A DNA stretch of 64,000 nt from an uncultured Sphingopyxis sp. (GCA_936933955.1 CAKZIN010000034.1:1-64000), one strand, 5' to 3'; shown: positions 42,699 to 52,463, numbered from the stretch's first letter. Made by a program: numbers and translations. The notes: generated by a model from the letters alone, not told the origin.

Positions 42699-43579
42699 CA
42701 CGCCGCCTGCGCGAGTGGGCGAGCCGACCGTGCCGCCACCACCCGGTCGGTGCGGTCCCACGCGGCGTCGCGACACAGCCGCTCCAGCTTGCCCTCCATC
42801 GCCGATAGCAGCGTGTAGTGACGGAGCTTCGACTTGAGGGGAGCGCCGGCGACCCGCGGTTGTTCCGGGTCGAGTTCCCACGGGTGGAAATAGGTCACAG
42901 CAGGCTCGCCCCGCGCGTTGGCCTCGCGCACTCCGGCGATGCTGAAACGATACGGCAGCATGCGGAAAAACCCGCCGCCAAGCAGCATCCGCCGACCAAG
43001 CAGCGACATGGTCGATGGCGGCAGTTCCACCAGCGGCGATCCCGCCACCGGCTCCCACGCAAAGCGCGGCGCGCCGGGGATGCCGTAATGATCGTGCGCG
43101 ATCGGTGCGACGCTTGAGGAATAGGCGTAGCCCGCCTCCGCCAGCTCGGCATGCGCCCACGGGGTGCGCTGGTCGATGGAGAAGCTGGGCGCGCGATAGC
43201 CGGTGACGGCCTGCCCGCCGGCGTCCTCCAGGATCGCGCGGGTCTTGCGGAGATCGTCGCGGAACTGCTCACGCGAGAGCTTGAACACGCGCGCATGGTC
43301 GTAACCGTGGCTCGCCAGCTCGTGTCCCGCCTCGACGATCCGGCGCATCAACGGCCCCGCCCGCTCCGCCACCCAGCCGAGCGTGAAGAAGGTCGCGTTC
43401 ACCCCGCAGCGGTCGAACAGCGCCAACGCGCGCTCGGTGTTGGCGACGAAACGATGTTCGAGCCGGGGCCAATCGGCGCGGTCGATGACATGCTCGAACG
43501 CGCCGACCTGAAACCAGTCCTCGACGTCGATCGACAGCGCGTTGACGACGCGCGAGCCAGGCGAAGGCGCGGCCGCCAC
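42698..43579 (-). CDS. XrtA-system polysaccharide deacetylase
   Basis: A NodB-fold deacetylase of 293 residues that removes N-acetyl groups from the exopolysaccharide or its precursor. The metal and catalytic motif is NALSIDVEDWFQ (13-24). The second motif is HELASHGYDHARVF, and GYRAPSFSIDQRTPWA is motif 3. The C-terminal part (TMSLLGRRMLLGGGGFF-like region, then YFHPWELDPEQPR) is the DUF3473 extension of the XrtA group. It begins 8 nt after the ATPase gene. There is no signal peptide, as is usual for this subgroup. Confidence 0.92.
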   Translation of the reverse strand: MAAAPSPGSRVVNALSIDVEDWFQVGAFEHVIDRADWPRLEHRFVANTERALALFDRCGVNATFFTLGWVAERAGPLMRRIVEAGHELASHGYDHARVFKLSREQFRDDLRKTRAILEDAGGQAVTGYRAPSFSIDQRTPWAHAELAEAGYAYSSSVAPIAHDHYGIPGAPRFAWEPVAGSPLVELPPSTMSLLGRRMLLGGGFFRMLPYRFSIAGVREANARGEPAVTYFHPWELDPEQPRVAGAPLKSKLRHYTLLSAMEGKLERLCRDAAWDRTDRVVAARSARPLAQAA

Positions 43580-43587
43580 CGCCGGAT

Positions 43588-44610
43588 TCAGGCCGCGCGA
43601 ATGTTGGGACGCGCGGGGCGCTGGTCGTCCTCGACCCAGGCGATGAGCAGGTCGAGCACGCGCCGCAGCGCCGCGTCCTGGTCCACCAGCTGCGCTTCGA
43701 GCCGCTCGATCCGCGCTTCGAGCGCCGCCACCGCCGCATCCTCGCGCGGAGCGGTCTGCGGCGAAGAGCCGGGCGCGGCGACCGGAACGCTGATCGGGCG
43801 CGGCCCATCGTCGAGATCTGCAATCACCTGCGCCACGTCGCGCGCGTCGAGCTCGTGCTTCTCCTCCACCGCGCCGTGCAGCAGCAGACGAGAAGCAAGC
43901 GTGTTGACCTTGCGCGGGATGCCGCCCGTCGCCCGCCAGATCGCGTCGTAGGCGTCGGGCGCGAACGCCGGGTCCTCACGCCAGCCGACCAGGCTCAGGC
44001 GGTGGATGAGGTAGGGCTCGACCTCCTCCGGCAGCATTGCGTCGAGGTGGTGCGTGGCAATCACCCGCTGGCGCAGCTGCTCCAGCTGCGGCGAGGCGAG
44101 CGTGTCGCGAAATTCCGGCTGGCCGAGCAGGAAAATCTGCATCAGCGAACTTTCGCCCAGCTGAAAGTTCGAGAGCATGCGCAGCTCTTCGAGCGCACTC
44201 ACGTCGAGGTTCTGTGCCTCGTCCACGATCAGCAGCACCCGCCGCCCGGCGCGCGCTTCCTCGTGCAGAAAATCCTCAATTCCAGCCAACGCCGCGGACT
44301 TCGCAGGCGAGGCGATCTGCACTCCGAACGCATCGGCCACCAGCCGCAGCAGGTCGGCGTCAGCAACCTTGGTCGACACCAGCCGCGCCGCGGTTAGCCG
44401 CGATGGATCGATCGACTGCAGCACATGGCCGACAAGCGTCGTCTTGCCCGAGCCCACTTCGCCGGTGATGACGATGAAGCCCTCCCCCTGCGCGAGGCCG
44501 TAGCCGAGGTAGCTCATCGCGGTGCGATGTGTGGCGCTTTCGAACCAGAAGCGCGGGTCCGGCGTCAGCTGGAACGGGCGTCCGCTCAGATTGTAGAATT
44601 GATCATACAT
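43588..44610 (-). CDS. XrtA-system ExeA-like ATPase
   Basis: A 340-residue AAA-type ATPase related to GspA/ExeA. It starts MYDQFYNLSGRPFQLTPDPRFWFES, which is nearly diagnostic. Walker A is ITGEVGSGKTTLV (48-60), Walker B is VLLIVDEAQNL (about 127-137), and the sensor region is LGQPEFRDTL. The C-terminal 60 residues form a coiled coil (VAALEARIERLEAQLVDQDAALRRVLDLL) after a disordered linker. The role is thought to be in polysaccharide export or assembly; the actual client is unknown. It lies 15 nt after the outer-membrane protein gene. Confidence 0.93.
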   Translation of the reverse strand: MYDQFYNLSGRPFQLTPDPRFWFESATHRTAMSYLGYGLAQGEGFIVITGEVGSGKTTLVGHVLQSIDPSRLTAARLVSTKVADADLLRLVADAFGVQIASPAKSAALAGIEDFLHEEARAGRRVLLIVDEAQNLDVSALEELRMLSNFQLGESSLMQIFLLGQPEFRDTLASPQLEQLRQRVIATHHLDAMLPEEVEPYLIHRLSLVGWREDPAFAPDAYDAIWRATGGIPRKVNTLASRLLLHGAVEEKHELDARDVAQVIADLDDGPRPISVPVAAPGSSPQTAPREDAAVAALEARIERLEAQLVDQDAALRRVLDLLIAWVEDDQRPARPNIRAA

Positions 44611-44625
44611 GTCCGTCGGTTCCGA

Positions 44626-46329
44626 TCACTGGAAGCTGTAGCGTAGCCCGAGCAGCGCGCTCGCATAATAGCGCGTGTTGAACCCGCGCGCGTCGATCAT
44701 GTTAAGCCCCAGTGCCGCCTGACCGGTAAGCCCGCGCCAGAACTGGCGGCTGAGCGCGACGTTGGCGCCCGCGCTGAACGCATCGCCGTTGGTCGCCGAG
44801 CCGTCATAATATTGCCAGAACAGGCTGCTGCCGAGACCCGTGCGCTCGTCCAGCTGGCGCGCTGCGGAGAGCGAGGCGAACCACGTCTCCTCCTCCCCCG
44901 CGAGCGCGGCGAGGAGCCCGCCACTCTCGTCAAGATAGTCGCGGTTGTCGTACCCGAGTGCGACGCCGAAGGTCCAGTCGCGCCGCTGCTGCGATGCGGT
45001 GAGGATCGCGCCGCGATTGCGATAGGCGAGACCTGTCAGGTTGCCGAGCAGCGGCGTCAGGCACTGCGCATCCTGCGAACCGAACAGGCAACCCGAAAAG
45101 CTGCCGTCGATCGGGTTGCGGACCACGCCGAAGTCGGTCGGAAGGCCGGCAACCGCGCTCGTCAGCCCGCGCCCGACGGTGCCGATGCGGTCGTAAACCC
45201 CGAGTCGGTAGGCGGTGCGGTCGTTGGGCTGGAAGCTCCAGCTGCCCGTGTAGCTCCAGTCGTCGTAGCGGCGCCCGACGCGTGCCTCGAGGCTCATGCG
45301 ACGGCTCGGACGCCACAGCACGCCCGCGTCCCAGATCAGCCCGGACGTATCGAACGCGATCCGGCGCGGTGCGGCGCTGTCGGTGACATAGCGCCCGTCC
45401 GCATCGACCTGTGGGGTCCCCGTCGCCGGGTTGAGCAGCGGCGGGCGATAGCTCACCTCGATGCGCTCAGCCCCCACGCCGCCAACGACCGCGACGGTCG
45501 GGCTCACCGGAAATACCAGGTCAAGGCGGGTCGACAGCCCGTCATAGCGTTGATCGAGCTGGCCCGCGTCCTCGCGCTCCCAACTCGTCGTGGAGGTCCA
45601 GCCGAACGGCAGGCGCCCGGGCCGCATGCCGGTGCTGAGCAGCGCATTGTGCGTCACCGCGTCGCTGAAGCGCGCCAACGGTACGGCGCCAACCGGGAGC
45701 GGTGCATCAAGGCGCGACGCGCTGTACCCCAGACGGTAGGCCGCGGCGAAGGTGAGGTCTCCGTAGCGTGCCACATAGCTCGGCCCGGCGTAGACGCTGT
45801 AGATGTCGCTGACGGGGGTGCCGGTGACGAGCCCGAACTCGGGCGAGCCACGTCCACCATCTAGGCTCGCGCGGGTCGCGATGGCGCCGCCCTCAATCGA
45901 AAGGTTGCGCGTGACCGCGTAATTGCCCCGCAGTGCTGCACTGAGGATGTTGGCGTCGTTGGCACGGCCCCAGCCGAAGCGGCGCTCGTAGCGAACCGAG
46001 GCTGCGCCCTGCGCGCGTGGGGTCGCAATGGTGGCGTCCACGCCCGCCGCCAGCGTCGAATAGGTCAGCACATCGCCCGTCCCGCCAAGTTCGGCGGTGA
46101 GGATCTGCCCGACCTCGACATAGGGCTCGACGGTCACGCGGCGGCGGCGCGGCTCGCGGTCGCGCTCAGCACTCGTGGGGGCCGAAGCGGTGGTCGGGAC
46201 GTCGTTGGAAACACCTGACGTCGGGATCCCCGCGGGCGGCGTGGAACCGACTTGCGCGAGCGCCGGCGCGCCGACGCACAGCGCCGCACTCCCCAGCAAG
46301 TGCGCGAGATGGCGGGCGGTCCTGGTCAT
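44626..46329 (-). CDS. XrtA-system outer-membrane beta-barrel protein (TIGR03016-like)
   Basis: A 567-residue outer-membrane protein with signal peptide (1-25, ending APALA before QVGS). A short disordered stretch is followed by PYVEVGQILTAELGGTGDVLTYSTLAAGVDATI, the group's start. Many alternating hydrophobic strands follow, ending in LLGLRYSFQ with the terminal phenylalanine-type signal recognised by BamA. It probably forms the export or sensing pore of the polysaccharide system. The start overlaps the kinase gene by 4 nt. The assignment to this family rather than a general porin rests on the locus context and the length. Confidence 0.9.
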   Translation of the reverse strand: MTRTARHLAHLLGSAALCVGAPALAQVGSTPPAGIPTSGVSNDVPTTASAPTSAERDREPRRRRVTVEPYVEVGQILTAELGGTGDVLTYSTLAAGVDATIATPRAQGAASVRYERRFGWGRANDANILSAALRGNYAVTRNLSIEGGAIATRASLDGGRGSPEFGLVTGTPVSDIYSVYAGPSYVARYGDLTFAAAYRLGYSASRLDAPLPVGAVPLARFSDAVTHNALLSTGMRPGRLPFGWTSTTSWEREDAGQLDQRYDGLSTRLDLVFPVSPTVAVVGGVGAERIEVSYRPPLLNPATGTPQVDADGRYVTDSAAPRRIAFDTSGLIWDAGVLWRPSRRMSLEARVGRRYDDWSYTGSWSFQPNDRTAYRLGVYDRIGTVGRGLTSAVAGLPTDFGVVRNPIDGSFSGCLFGSQDAQCLTPLLGNLTGLAYRNRGAILTASQQRRDWTFGVALGYDNRDYLDESGGLLAALAGEEETWFASLSAARQLDERTGLGSSLFWQYYDGSATNGDAFSAGANVALSRQFWRGLTGQAALGLNMIDARGFNTRYYASALLGLRYSFQ

Positions 46330-47390
46330 TGCCCTTCCCCATAATAGCTGCCGAAGCGACGTCCGGCGGGCGTGAAGCGCACCCGGTTGAGCAGCAGCGA
46401 CACTGCATCATGCTGGCCGAGAATGCCGACTGCATCGCGCAGCGCCGCTTCGCGCGTCACGTCCGCGCGTACCACCACCAGCACCTGGCCGCACACCTGC
46501 GCCAGCACGCCGGGCGACGCGGTTGCGAGCAGCGGGGTCGAATCGAACAGGATGATGCGCTCGGGCGCGTCGGCCTCGATCGCTTCGACGAGCTGCTGCA
46601 TACGCGGCGAACCCAACAGTTCCGCATCGCGCGGCGTCGGTCGCCCCGCTTGCAGCACCGCGAGCCTCGGCAGCTCGGTGGGCACGATCAGCTGCGCGAG
46701 GTCGAGCTCCGGGTTGGCGAGCCAGTCGAGCAGGCCATCGCCTTCTCCCAATCCCAACGTCGCAGATACATCGCCGCGTACCGTGTCGCCGTCGATCAGC
46801 ACCACCGACAGGTCGGTCTCCCCCGCAAGGCTGATGGCGAGGTTGAGCGCGGTGAAGGTCTTGCCCTCATCAGGTTGCGCGGACGTCACCAGCACGCGGC
46901 GCCCACCGGGAGTTTGCGCCGCCGTGCGCAGCAGCTGGCGCTTCACCAGCCGGAATTCCTCTGCCAGTGGGCCCGAGGGGTTGGCGGGATCGATCAGGTG
47001 ATGTTCCTCGATCATCCCTCGCGTGAGGGGCACCGGTTGCCCACGCGGGACCAACCGGCGATGCGGTGTGGGCGGGGCGGCACGCGCGGTCGGCGCCGGC
47101 GCCGCGAACACCGGTGAAGCATCCCCGGCGTCGGGCTCGGCCCGCGTTTCGGCGTGCGGAGGCGGGGGCGGCGGGGCCGGTGTTTCCGGCTCAACGCGCG
47201 ATGCCGCTCGGTTGGGATCGGCCTGAGCGCGCCGCACCGCACCGTCGATCACCGGGCCGCCATCGTCGAGGCTGCCCGGTTCGATCCGCCGCAAGTTGGT
47301 GCCGAAATCGAAGCGCTGGTCCGCGCGTTCGAGCAGCGAGCGCTTCGGGCGTCCGGGGGGCAGTTCGCTCATGTCCTTGTCCTCCGCCAC
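46326..47390 (-). CDS. XrtA-system BY-kinase (CpsD/EpsG-like autokinase)
   Basis: A 354-residue cytosolic bacterial tyrosine kinase that pairs with the chain-length protein. The N-terminal 120 residues are disordered and Pro-rich. The Walker A is VLVTSAQPDEGKTFTALNLA, with Walker A' in SVVLIDGDTVRGDVS and Walker B in RIILFDSTPLL. The C-terminus ends FGSYYGEGQ: only two tyrosines, where many BY-kinases have a cluster of four or more. The kinase starts 4 nt after the chain-length gene and overlaps the barrel gene by 4 nt. Confidence 0.92.
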   Translation of the reverse strand: MAEDKDMSELPPGRPKRSLLERADQRFDFGTNLRRIEPGSLDDGGPVIDGAVRRAQADPNRAASRVEPETPAPPPPPPHAETRAEPDAGDASPVFAAPAPTARAAPPTPHRRLVPRGQPVPLTRGMIEEHHLIDPANPSGPLAEEFRLVKRQLLRTAAQTPGGRRVLVTSAQPDEGKTFTALNLAISLAGETDLSVVLIDGDTVRGDVSATLGLGEGDGLLDWLANPELDLAQLIVPTELPRLAVLQAGRPTPRDAELLGSPRMQQLVEAIEADAPERIILFDSTPLLATASPGVLAQVCGQVLVVVRADVTREAALRDAVGILGQHDAVSLLLNRVRFTPAGRRFGSYYGEGQ

Positions 47391-47394
47391 GCGC

Positions 47395-48906
47395 TCACCC
47401 GAGCCCCCCTCGCTGAACGAACTCGAGCGCGGTGACGAGCGCCGCGACGCCGACCAGCCCAGCGGAGCCCAGCGCGAACCGCCGCAGCCGCACCGCGCGC
47501 GCCGAACGCAATTGCGGCGTGAGCAGCTCAGTCACCGAACCGATGACAGGCAGCCCTGACGCCCGCGCGAGCTTCTGCGCGGTGGCATAGGTCGTCTGCA
47601 TCTGCCCCAACGCGAACGCCGCGGCGATCCCGCCAGCAATCCCTGCCAGGAGCACGCCCAGATTGAACAGCGGCTTGTTGGGGGAGGTGGGCGAAGTGGG
47701 CGCGGTCGGCGCATCGAGCACCGTGATGCGCACCGCGTCCGCATTCTGCTCCGCCGCCCCCCGCAAGCGGATTTGCTCGCGGCGCGCGGTGAGGCGGTCG
47801 AACTGGTCCTTGACCACCGTATATTCGCGGTTGAGCCGGTCGTACTCCGCCGACACCGCGGGCTCCTGCACCCGCGCGGCGGTGATCCGCGCCATCTCCG
47901 CCTGCAACTGCCCTCGCCTTGATGAAAGCGCGCTGCGCTGCGCCGCGAGGCCGGCGTAGGTGGGATTGGGCGAGGTCGTACCAGCGGTGCGAACCGGCGC
48001 CACCGTCTCCCGCGCGGCCTGCGCACGCAAGGATGCAATCTGCGACTGGAGCGAGATGACGTCGGGATGTTGTGCGGTCAGCCCTCGCGCGCGCAGCCCC
48101 GCCATTTCGGCTTCGGCGTTGGCGAGTTGCTGGCGCGCGACTCCGACGCCGACCGGCGTGCTGACGCTACCCGGCGTGGAGATGGTCGGAGGCGTGGCGG
48201 CGAGCTGGCTGTTGACCGCGATCAGCTGCGTGTCGATCTGCGACAGTTCGGCGCGCGCGGCATCGAGCCGGTTGGACGCCGATCCCGCGCCAGGCAGCAG
48301 CCCAAAGTTGCGCGCTTCGAACGCCGAGCGCGCGCTTTCTGCCTGGGTGAGCTTGCCCTGCGCCTCCGCGAGTTGCGCATCGAGGAAGCGCAGGTTCTGC
48401 TCCGCTCCCGCCGCGCCGTCGCGCACCTGCGCGTCGCGGAACTGCGCAATCATCGCGTTGGCGATACGCGGCGCGAGCGCCATATTCTCGGCATCGCTAC
48501 GCCCGCCGCCGCCTATCGTGACGGCAAAGTCGATGGTGTTGTTGGGCGTCGACGTGACCGCGGTCGCCTGCTGGATTTCCATCGCGGCGCGGGCGCGCGC
48601 GGCATCGTCGCTGGCGCGGTCGATCATCCCCGCGGCCACCGCGACCTCACCCAGATTGCGGGTGGAGGTGAGCGAATCCTTGAGCGTGTCGAAACGGCGC
48701 TGCACGTCCAGCGGCATCGCGCCGGGCTCGGGAACGACGTCGTTCACTTCGACCTGCACGCGCGCTCGCGATTCGTAGCGGCTCGGGATCAGCGCGACCA
48801 CCAGCCAGCCGAGCACGCAGATGCCCCACGCCACCGCCAGCGCCAGCCAGCGGCGCTGCCAGATGCTGTGCAGCGCAATCCGGATTTCGTCGAGGAGCGA
48901 GGTCAC
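47395..48906 (-). CDS. XrtA-system polysaccharide chain-length determinant
   Basis: A 503-residue Wzz-like inner-membrane co-polymerase that controls polymer length. Transmembrane helices are at about 19-39 (LALAVAWGICVLGWLVVAL), about 422-445 and about 478-498. A long periplasmic coiled-coil region between has many heptads (about 160-400, including RFLDAQLAEAQGKLTQAESARSAFEA). A proline motif before the second helix (PTSPTSPNKPLFNLG) is typical. Gene order export lipoprotein, chain length and kinase is as in Wza-Wzc systems, with the kinase as a separate protein. Confidence 0.93.
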   Translation of the reverse strand: MTSLLDEIRIALHSIWQRRWLALAVAWGICVLGWLVVALIPSRYESRARVQVEVNDVVPEPGAMPLDVQRRFDTLKDSLTSTRNLGEVAVAAGMIDRASDDAARARAAMEIQQATAVTSTPNNTIDFAVTIGGGGRSDAENMALAPRIANAMIAQFRDAQVRDGAAGAEQNLRFLDAQLAEAQGKLTQAESARSAFEARNFGLLPGAGSASNRLDAARAELSQIDTQLIAVNSQLAATPPTISTPGSVSTPVGVGVARQQLANAEAEMAGLRARGLTAQHPDVISLQSQIASLRAQAARETVAPVRTAGTTSPNPTYAGLAAQRSALSSRRGQLQAEMARITAARVQEPAVSAEYDRLNREYTVVKDQFDRLTARREQIRLRGAAEQNADAVRITVLDAPTAPTSPTSPNKPLFNLGVLLAGIAGGIAAAFALGQMQTTYATAQKLARASGLPVIGSVTELLTPQLRSARAVRLRRFALGSAGLVGVAALVTALEFVQRGGLG

Positions 48907-48934
48907 TCGGACACCTCAGGGGCAACTGGCGACA

Positions 48935-49591
48935 TCAGAAATTGCTTTCCGGGATGATGATCACATCGCCCGGCTGCAGCCGCACGTTCGCGCTGGTGTC
49001 GCCCCGACGGATGAGGTCATTGATGCGCAGCGAAAATTCCTGCTGCTGCCCGGTGCCGCGATCGTAGCGCACGAGCCGCGCGCGGTTGCCGCTGGCAAGC
49101 TCCCCCAGGCCGCCGACCGAGATCATCGCGTCGAGCAGCGTCATGTTGGCGCGGAACGGGATGGAGGCGGGGCGCTCGGTCGCGCCGATGACGCGGACCT
49201 GCTGCGAATAGGTGCCGCTGAACTGGTTGACGATCACGCTGACGATCGGATCGTTGATGTAGCGCGACAGCTGCACGCGAATATCCTGCGCGAGCATCGT
49301 CGGGGTCTTACCGACCGCGGGTAGATCGGCGATCAGCGGGGTAGTAATGCGACCGTCGGGACGCACCTGCACCTTGCCGCCAAGCTCGGGGTTGCGCCAC
49401 ACGAACACGGTCAATTCGTCGAGCGGGCCGATGACATATTCCTCGCCCGGCCCTTCCTGCCCGGTGACGAAGCTTGCGGGGGGAAGCTCGGGTCCACGCG
49501 GCGTGCTCGCACAGCCCCCGAGGGCCATCGCGGAGAGGCTAACCCCCGCGACCAGCGCATGAAAACGACGCTTGCTGTTCATGGTCCGCAT
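48935..49591 (-). CDS. XrtA-system polysaccharide export lipoprotein (Wza-like)
   Basis: A 218-residue outer-membrane export protein. A lipoprotein signal ends at the lipobox LGGC (C27). The polysaccharide export domain starts at about residue 50 (EYVIGPLDELTVFVWRNPELG), and an SLBB domain with VRVIGATERPASIPFRANMTLLDAMISVGGL follows. The protein is short, lacking the second SLBB of Wza. Two starts are possible: 49591 (GGAG 3 nt upstream) and 49582. A 95-bp gap before it suggests a possible internal promoter. Confidence 0.92.
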   Translation of the reverse strand: MRTMNSKRRFHALVAGVSLSAMALGGCASTPRGPELPPASFVTGQEGPGEEYVIGPLDELTVFVWRNPELGGKVQVRPDGRITTPLIADLPAVGKTPTMLAQDIRVQLSRYINDPIVSVIVNQFSGTYSQQVRVIGATERPASIPFRANMTLLDAMISVGGLGELASGNRARLVRYDRGTGQQQEFSLRINDLIRRGDTSANVRLQPGDVIIIPESNF

Positions 49592-49686
49592 TCACTCCAA
49601 CGCAGCGGCTCCGGATACTACGCTGCGCCAGTCGCTTTCGCGAACAAGGGTGAACATCCGGTTAGCCGTCGCGTACGACCGCCGGG

Positions 49687-50925
49687 TCAGGCGATCCCCA
49701 CCACCCGTTCGAGCGCGGCGGGATGGCCCAGGAACGCACTCGGGCTGGCGCTGGCTCCATAGGCGCCGGCGAGGAAAAGCGCGACCACGTCGCCGACATC
49801 GGCGCGCGGAAATTCCACCGCGTCGCCCAGCCGGTCGAGCGGGGTGCAGAGGCAGCCGACGACATGCACCACCTCCTCAGCCGGCGCAGCGAACCTGTCG
49901 GCCAATGCGATCGGGTAATTACGGCGAATGACGGTGCCAAAATTCCCGCTCGCGGCGAGCTGATGGTGAAGCCCCCCGTCGACCACCAGAAAAGTCTCAC
50001 CATGGCTCGTCTTGCGATCGACGATGCGGGTCAGATACACCCCCGCCTCCGCCACCAGATAGCGCCCGAGCTCGATCGCCATATGCGTGTCGGCGAGCAC
50101 TGGCGCCCGCGCTTTGAGCTCCCGCTCCAGCGCCGCGCCGATGGCGGCGACGTCGAGCGCTAAGTCACCCGCGAAATAGGGAACGCCGAACCCGCCGCCG
50201 AGGTTGAGGTGGGGCGGCGCAACCCCCGCCGCCTCCGACAGTCGCGCGGCCAGCGCCAGCGTGTTGGCCTGCGCCTCGATCAGCGCCTTGGGGTCTAGCG
50301 CCTGACTGCCCGCGAAGATGTGAAGCCCGCGATAATCGGCAGCGCTAACCGCGATGCGGCGGATCAGTGCGGGTACGCGATCGGCGTCGATGCCAAACGG
50401 CTTGGCCCCGCCCCCCATGCGCATTCCCGAGCCCTTGAGCTCGAAGTCCGGGTTGACCCGCACCGCCAGCTGCGCCGCCACCCCGAGCGCTTCGCCGATA
50501 TGCAGTGCGCGCTCCGCCTCGCCTTCGCTTTCGAGGTTGATGGTGGCGCCTGCGCGAATTGCGGCGCTCAGTTCCTCGTGACGCTTGCCGGGCCCGGCGA
50601 AGCTGATGCGCTGCGGCGCCATGCCCGCGGCCACGGCCTTGTGCAGCTCACCGCCGCTAGCGACGTCGAAGCCGTCCACCAGCCCCGCCATCGCGCTCAA
50701 CAAATCGGGATGACTGTTGGCCTTGATCGCATAGTGGATCGACAGGCTGGCGGGCATCGCCGCGCGCAGGTCGCGCACGCGCTGCGTCACCAGCCCCAGG
50801 TCATAGACGAACTGCGGCGTCCCCTGCTTCGCCAACGCGAGCGCGCTCATGCCGCCGATACGCAGCACGCCGTCGTCGCCGGCGCGATAGCCGGGCGGGA
50901 TCGGGCCGTGCGGTTTGGCCTTCAC
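49687..50925 (-). CDS. XrtA-system PLP-dependent decarboxylase
   Basis: A 412-residue fold-type III PLP enzyme of the ornithine/diaminopimelate decarboxylase family, in the exosortase A-associated subgroup. The PLP lysine is K68 in SIHYAIKANSHPDLL. HVVGCLCTPLDRLGD carries the catalytic cysteine motif near the C-terminus, and LNLGGGFGVPYF is the phosphate loop. It presumably decarboxylates an amino acid for the small-molecule module of the locus; the substrate is unknown. The GTG start overlaps the ligase stop (GTGA). Confidence 0.93.
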   Translation of the reverse strand: MKAKPHGPIPPGYRAGDDGVLRIGGMSALALAKQGTPQFVYDLGLVTQRVRDLRAAMPASLSIHYAIKANSHPDLLSAMAGLVDGFDVASGGELHKAVAAGMAPQRISFAGPGKRHEELSAAIRAGATINLESEGEAERALHIGEALGVAAQLAVRVNPDFELKGSGMRMGGGAKPFGIDADRVPALIRRIAVSAADYRGLHIFAGSQALDPKALIEAQANTLALAARLSEAAGVAPPHLNLGGGFGVPYFAGDLALDVAAIGAALERELKARAPVLADTHMAIELGRYLVAEAGVYLTRIVDRKTSHGETFLVVDGGLHHQLAASGNFGTVIRRNYPIALADRFAAPAEEVVHVVGCLCTPLDRLGDAVEFPRADVGDVVALFLAGAYGASASPSAFLGHPAALERVVGIA

Positions 50926-52463
50926 GTCGCCGCCTCGATGCGGGTGCGCATGTCGCCGCAGATGGTGACGCGGTCGAGCTTGCCGTTGGCGTTACGCGGC
51001 ATCTCCGAGCGAAGGATGATGTCGCGCGGCTGCATGAAGTTAGGGAGCGTCGCGCGCAGCGCAGCGCGCAGCTCCGCCTCGAAGTCGCCTTCGACCTCGC
51101 CCCGCGGCCGCACGGTGAGCGCGATCGCCTGACCGCCGACGGGATCGCTGACTCCGCACGCGACCGCTTCGGAGACGAGGCCCGTCGCCTCCGCCGCCTC
51201 CTCGATCTCGGTAGGGCTGATGCGGTTGCCGCTCGCCTTGATCATCTCGTCATCGCGGCCGATGAAGGTCAGGAACCCCTCCGCGTCGCGGCGGACGTTA
51301 TCGCCGGTCCACACCGCCATCCCGCCATAGCGAGAGGCCGCGGGCGCGGGGCGGAAACGCTGCGCGGTGCGCTGCTCGTCCTTCCAGTAGCCCTGCGCGA
51401 CGAGCGGGCCGCAATGCACCAACTCCCCCGCCTCGTCCGGGTCGGTGAGCGTGCCGTCGGGGCGCACCACCAGCACCTCCGCGTGCGGAATTTCCTTGCC
51501 GATCGATTCGGGGCGAGCGTCGATCAGCTCGGGCTCGAGGTAGGTCGACCGGAACGCTTCGGTGATGCCGTACATTGCGAACAGCCGAGCGTTGGGGAAC
51601 CGCTGACGAAGTTCCGCCACCAGCCGCCGGGTCAGCGCGCCGCCACTGTTGGTCAGCCGCCGCAGCCGCGCGGCCGTCGCATCGGGCCATTCGCTGTCGA
51701 GCAGCTGCACCCACAGCGGGGGCACTCCGGCGAGCGTGGTGATCTCAAACCGCTCCACCGCGCGGATCACATCACGCGCGTTGAGGTAGTCGAGCGGAGC
51801 GACGCTACCCCCCGCGCGCCAGGTCGAAAGCAGCTGGTTCTGCCCATAGTCGAACGACAGCGGCAGCACCCCCAGCACGCGATCCTCCGCCGTGAGGCCG
51901 AGGTAGCGCGCGACGCTGTCCGCGCCGAGCCACAGGTTGGCATGGCTCAACATCACGCCCTTGGGCCGCCCGGTGGAGCCCGAAGTGTAAAGGATCGCCG
52001 CCAGCGCCGACGGGTCGGCGGACGACCGGGGGAGCGCGCGGCCGCTCCCCAACAGCACCTCCTCCACCATCTGCTCTTCTGCGAGGTGCGTGGCGGCGGG
52101 GAGGTCGCCCGGCTGCAGGCTCGCCGCGCGGCCCGCGTTGGTGATCAGCCGCGTCGCCCCGCAGTCGGCGAGTATGTGCTGCACCTGGCCGCGCTTGAGC
52201 AGTGGGTTGATCGGCACGTGCACCAGCCCGGCACGCGGGGCGGCGAGCGGCAGGACCGCCGCGACGGCGCCCTTCCCCAACCAGCTCGCGACGCGCGATC
52301 CGGGCTCGGCGCGATCCGCCAGCCACGCCGCGACGCGTCCGACCGCCCCCTCCAGCGCGCGATAGTCGAGCGTCCGATCGCGCAACAGCAACGCAGGCGC
52401 ATCGGGCGCCCCGGCCAGCACATGATCGATCGGGCTGGCAGCGACGCTTAACAATTCGGCCAT
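50922..52463 (-). CDS. XrtA-system acyl-CoA ligase (AMP-forming)
   Basis: A 513-residue ANL-family ligase of the exosortase A-associated group. The P-loop is YTSGSTGRPKGVMLS (159-173), the core is YGITEAFRSTYLEPEL, and the C-terminal motifs are NRISPTEIEEAAEATG and NANGKLDRVTI with the catalytic lysine. It probably activates an acid and loads the acyl carrier protein encoded divergently. The ATG at 52463 is the first in-frame one giving family length; an upstream start at 52514 is possible. It is the first gene of the 12-gene operon. Confidence 0.92.
   Translation of the reverse strand: MAELLSVAASPIDHVLAGAPDAPALLLRDRTLDYRALEGAVGRVAAWLADRAEPGSRVASWLGKGAVAAVLPLAAPRAGLVHVPINPLLKRGQVQHILADCGATRLITNAGRAASLQPGDLPAATHLAEEQMVEEVLLGSGRALPRSSADPSALAAILYTSGSTGRPKGVMLSHANLWLGADSVARYLGLTAEDRVLGVLPLSFDYGQNQLLSTWRAGGSVAPLDYLNARDVIRAVERFEITTLAGVPPLWVQLLDSEWPDATAARLRRLTNSGGALTRRLVAELRQRFPNARLFAMYGITEAFRSTYLEPELIDARPESIGKEIPHAEVLVVRPDGTLTDPDEAGELVHCGPLVAQGYWKDEQRTAQRFRPAPAASRYGGMAVWTGDNVRRDAEGFLTFIGRDDEMIKASGNRISPTEIEEAAEATGLVSEAVACGVSDPVGGQAIALTVRPRGEVEGDFEAELRAALRATLPNFMQPRDIILRSEMPRNANGKLDRVTICGDMRTRIEAAT

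Noticed and set aside
49592..49686. Sigma-54 promoter before the export lipoprotein
   Set aside because: A TGGCGC element is visible on the minus strand, but no TTGC box follows at the required distance.
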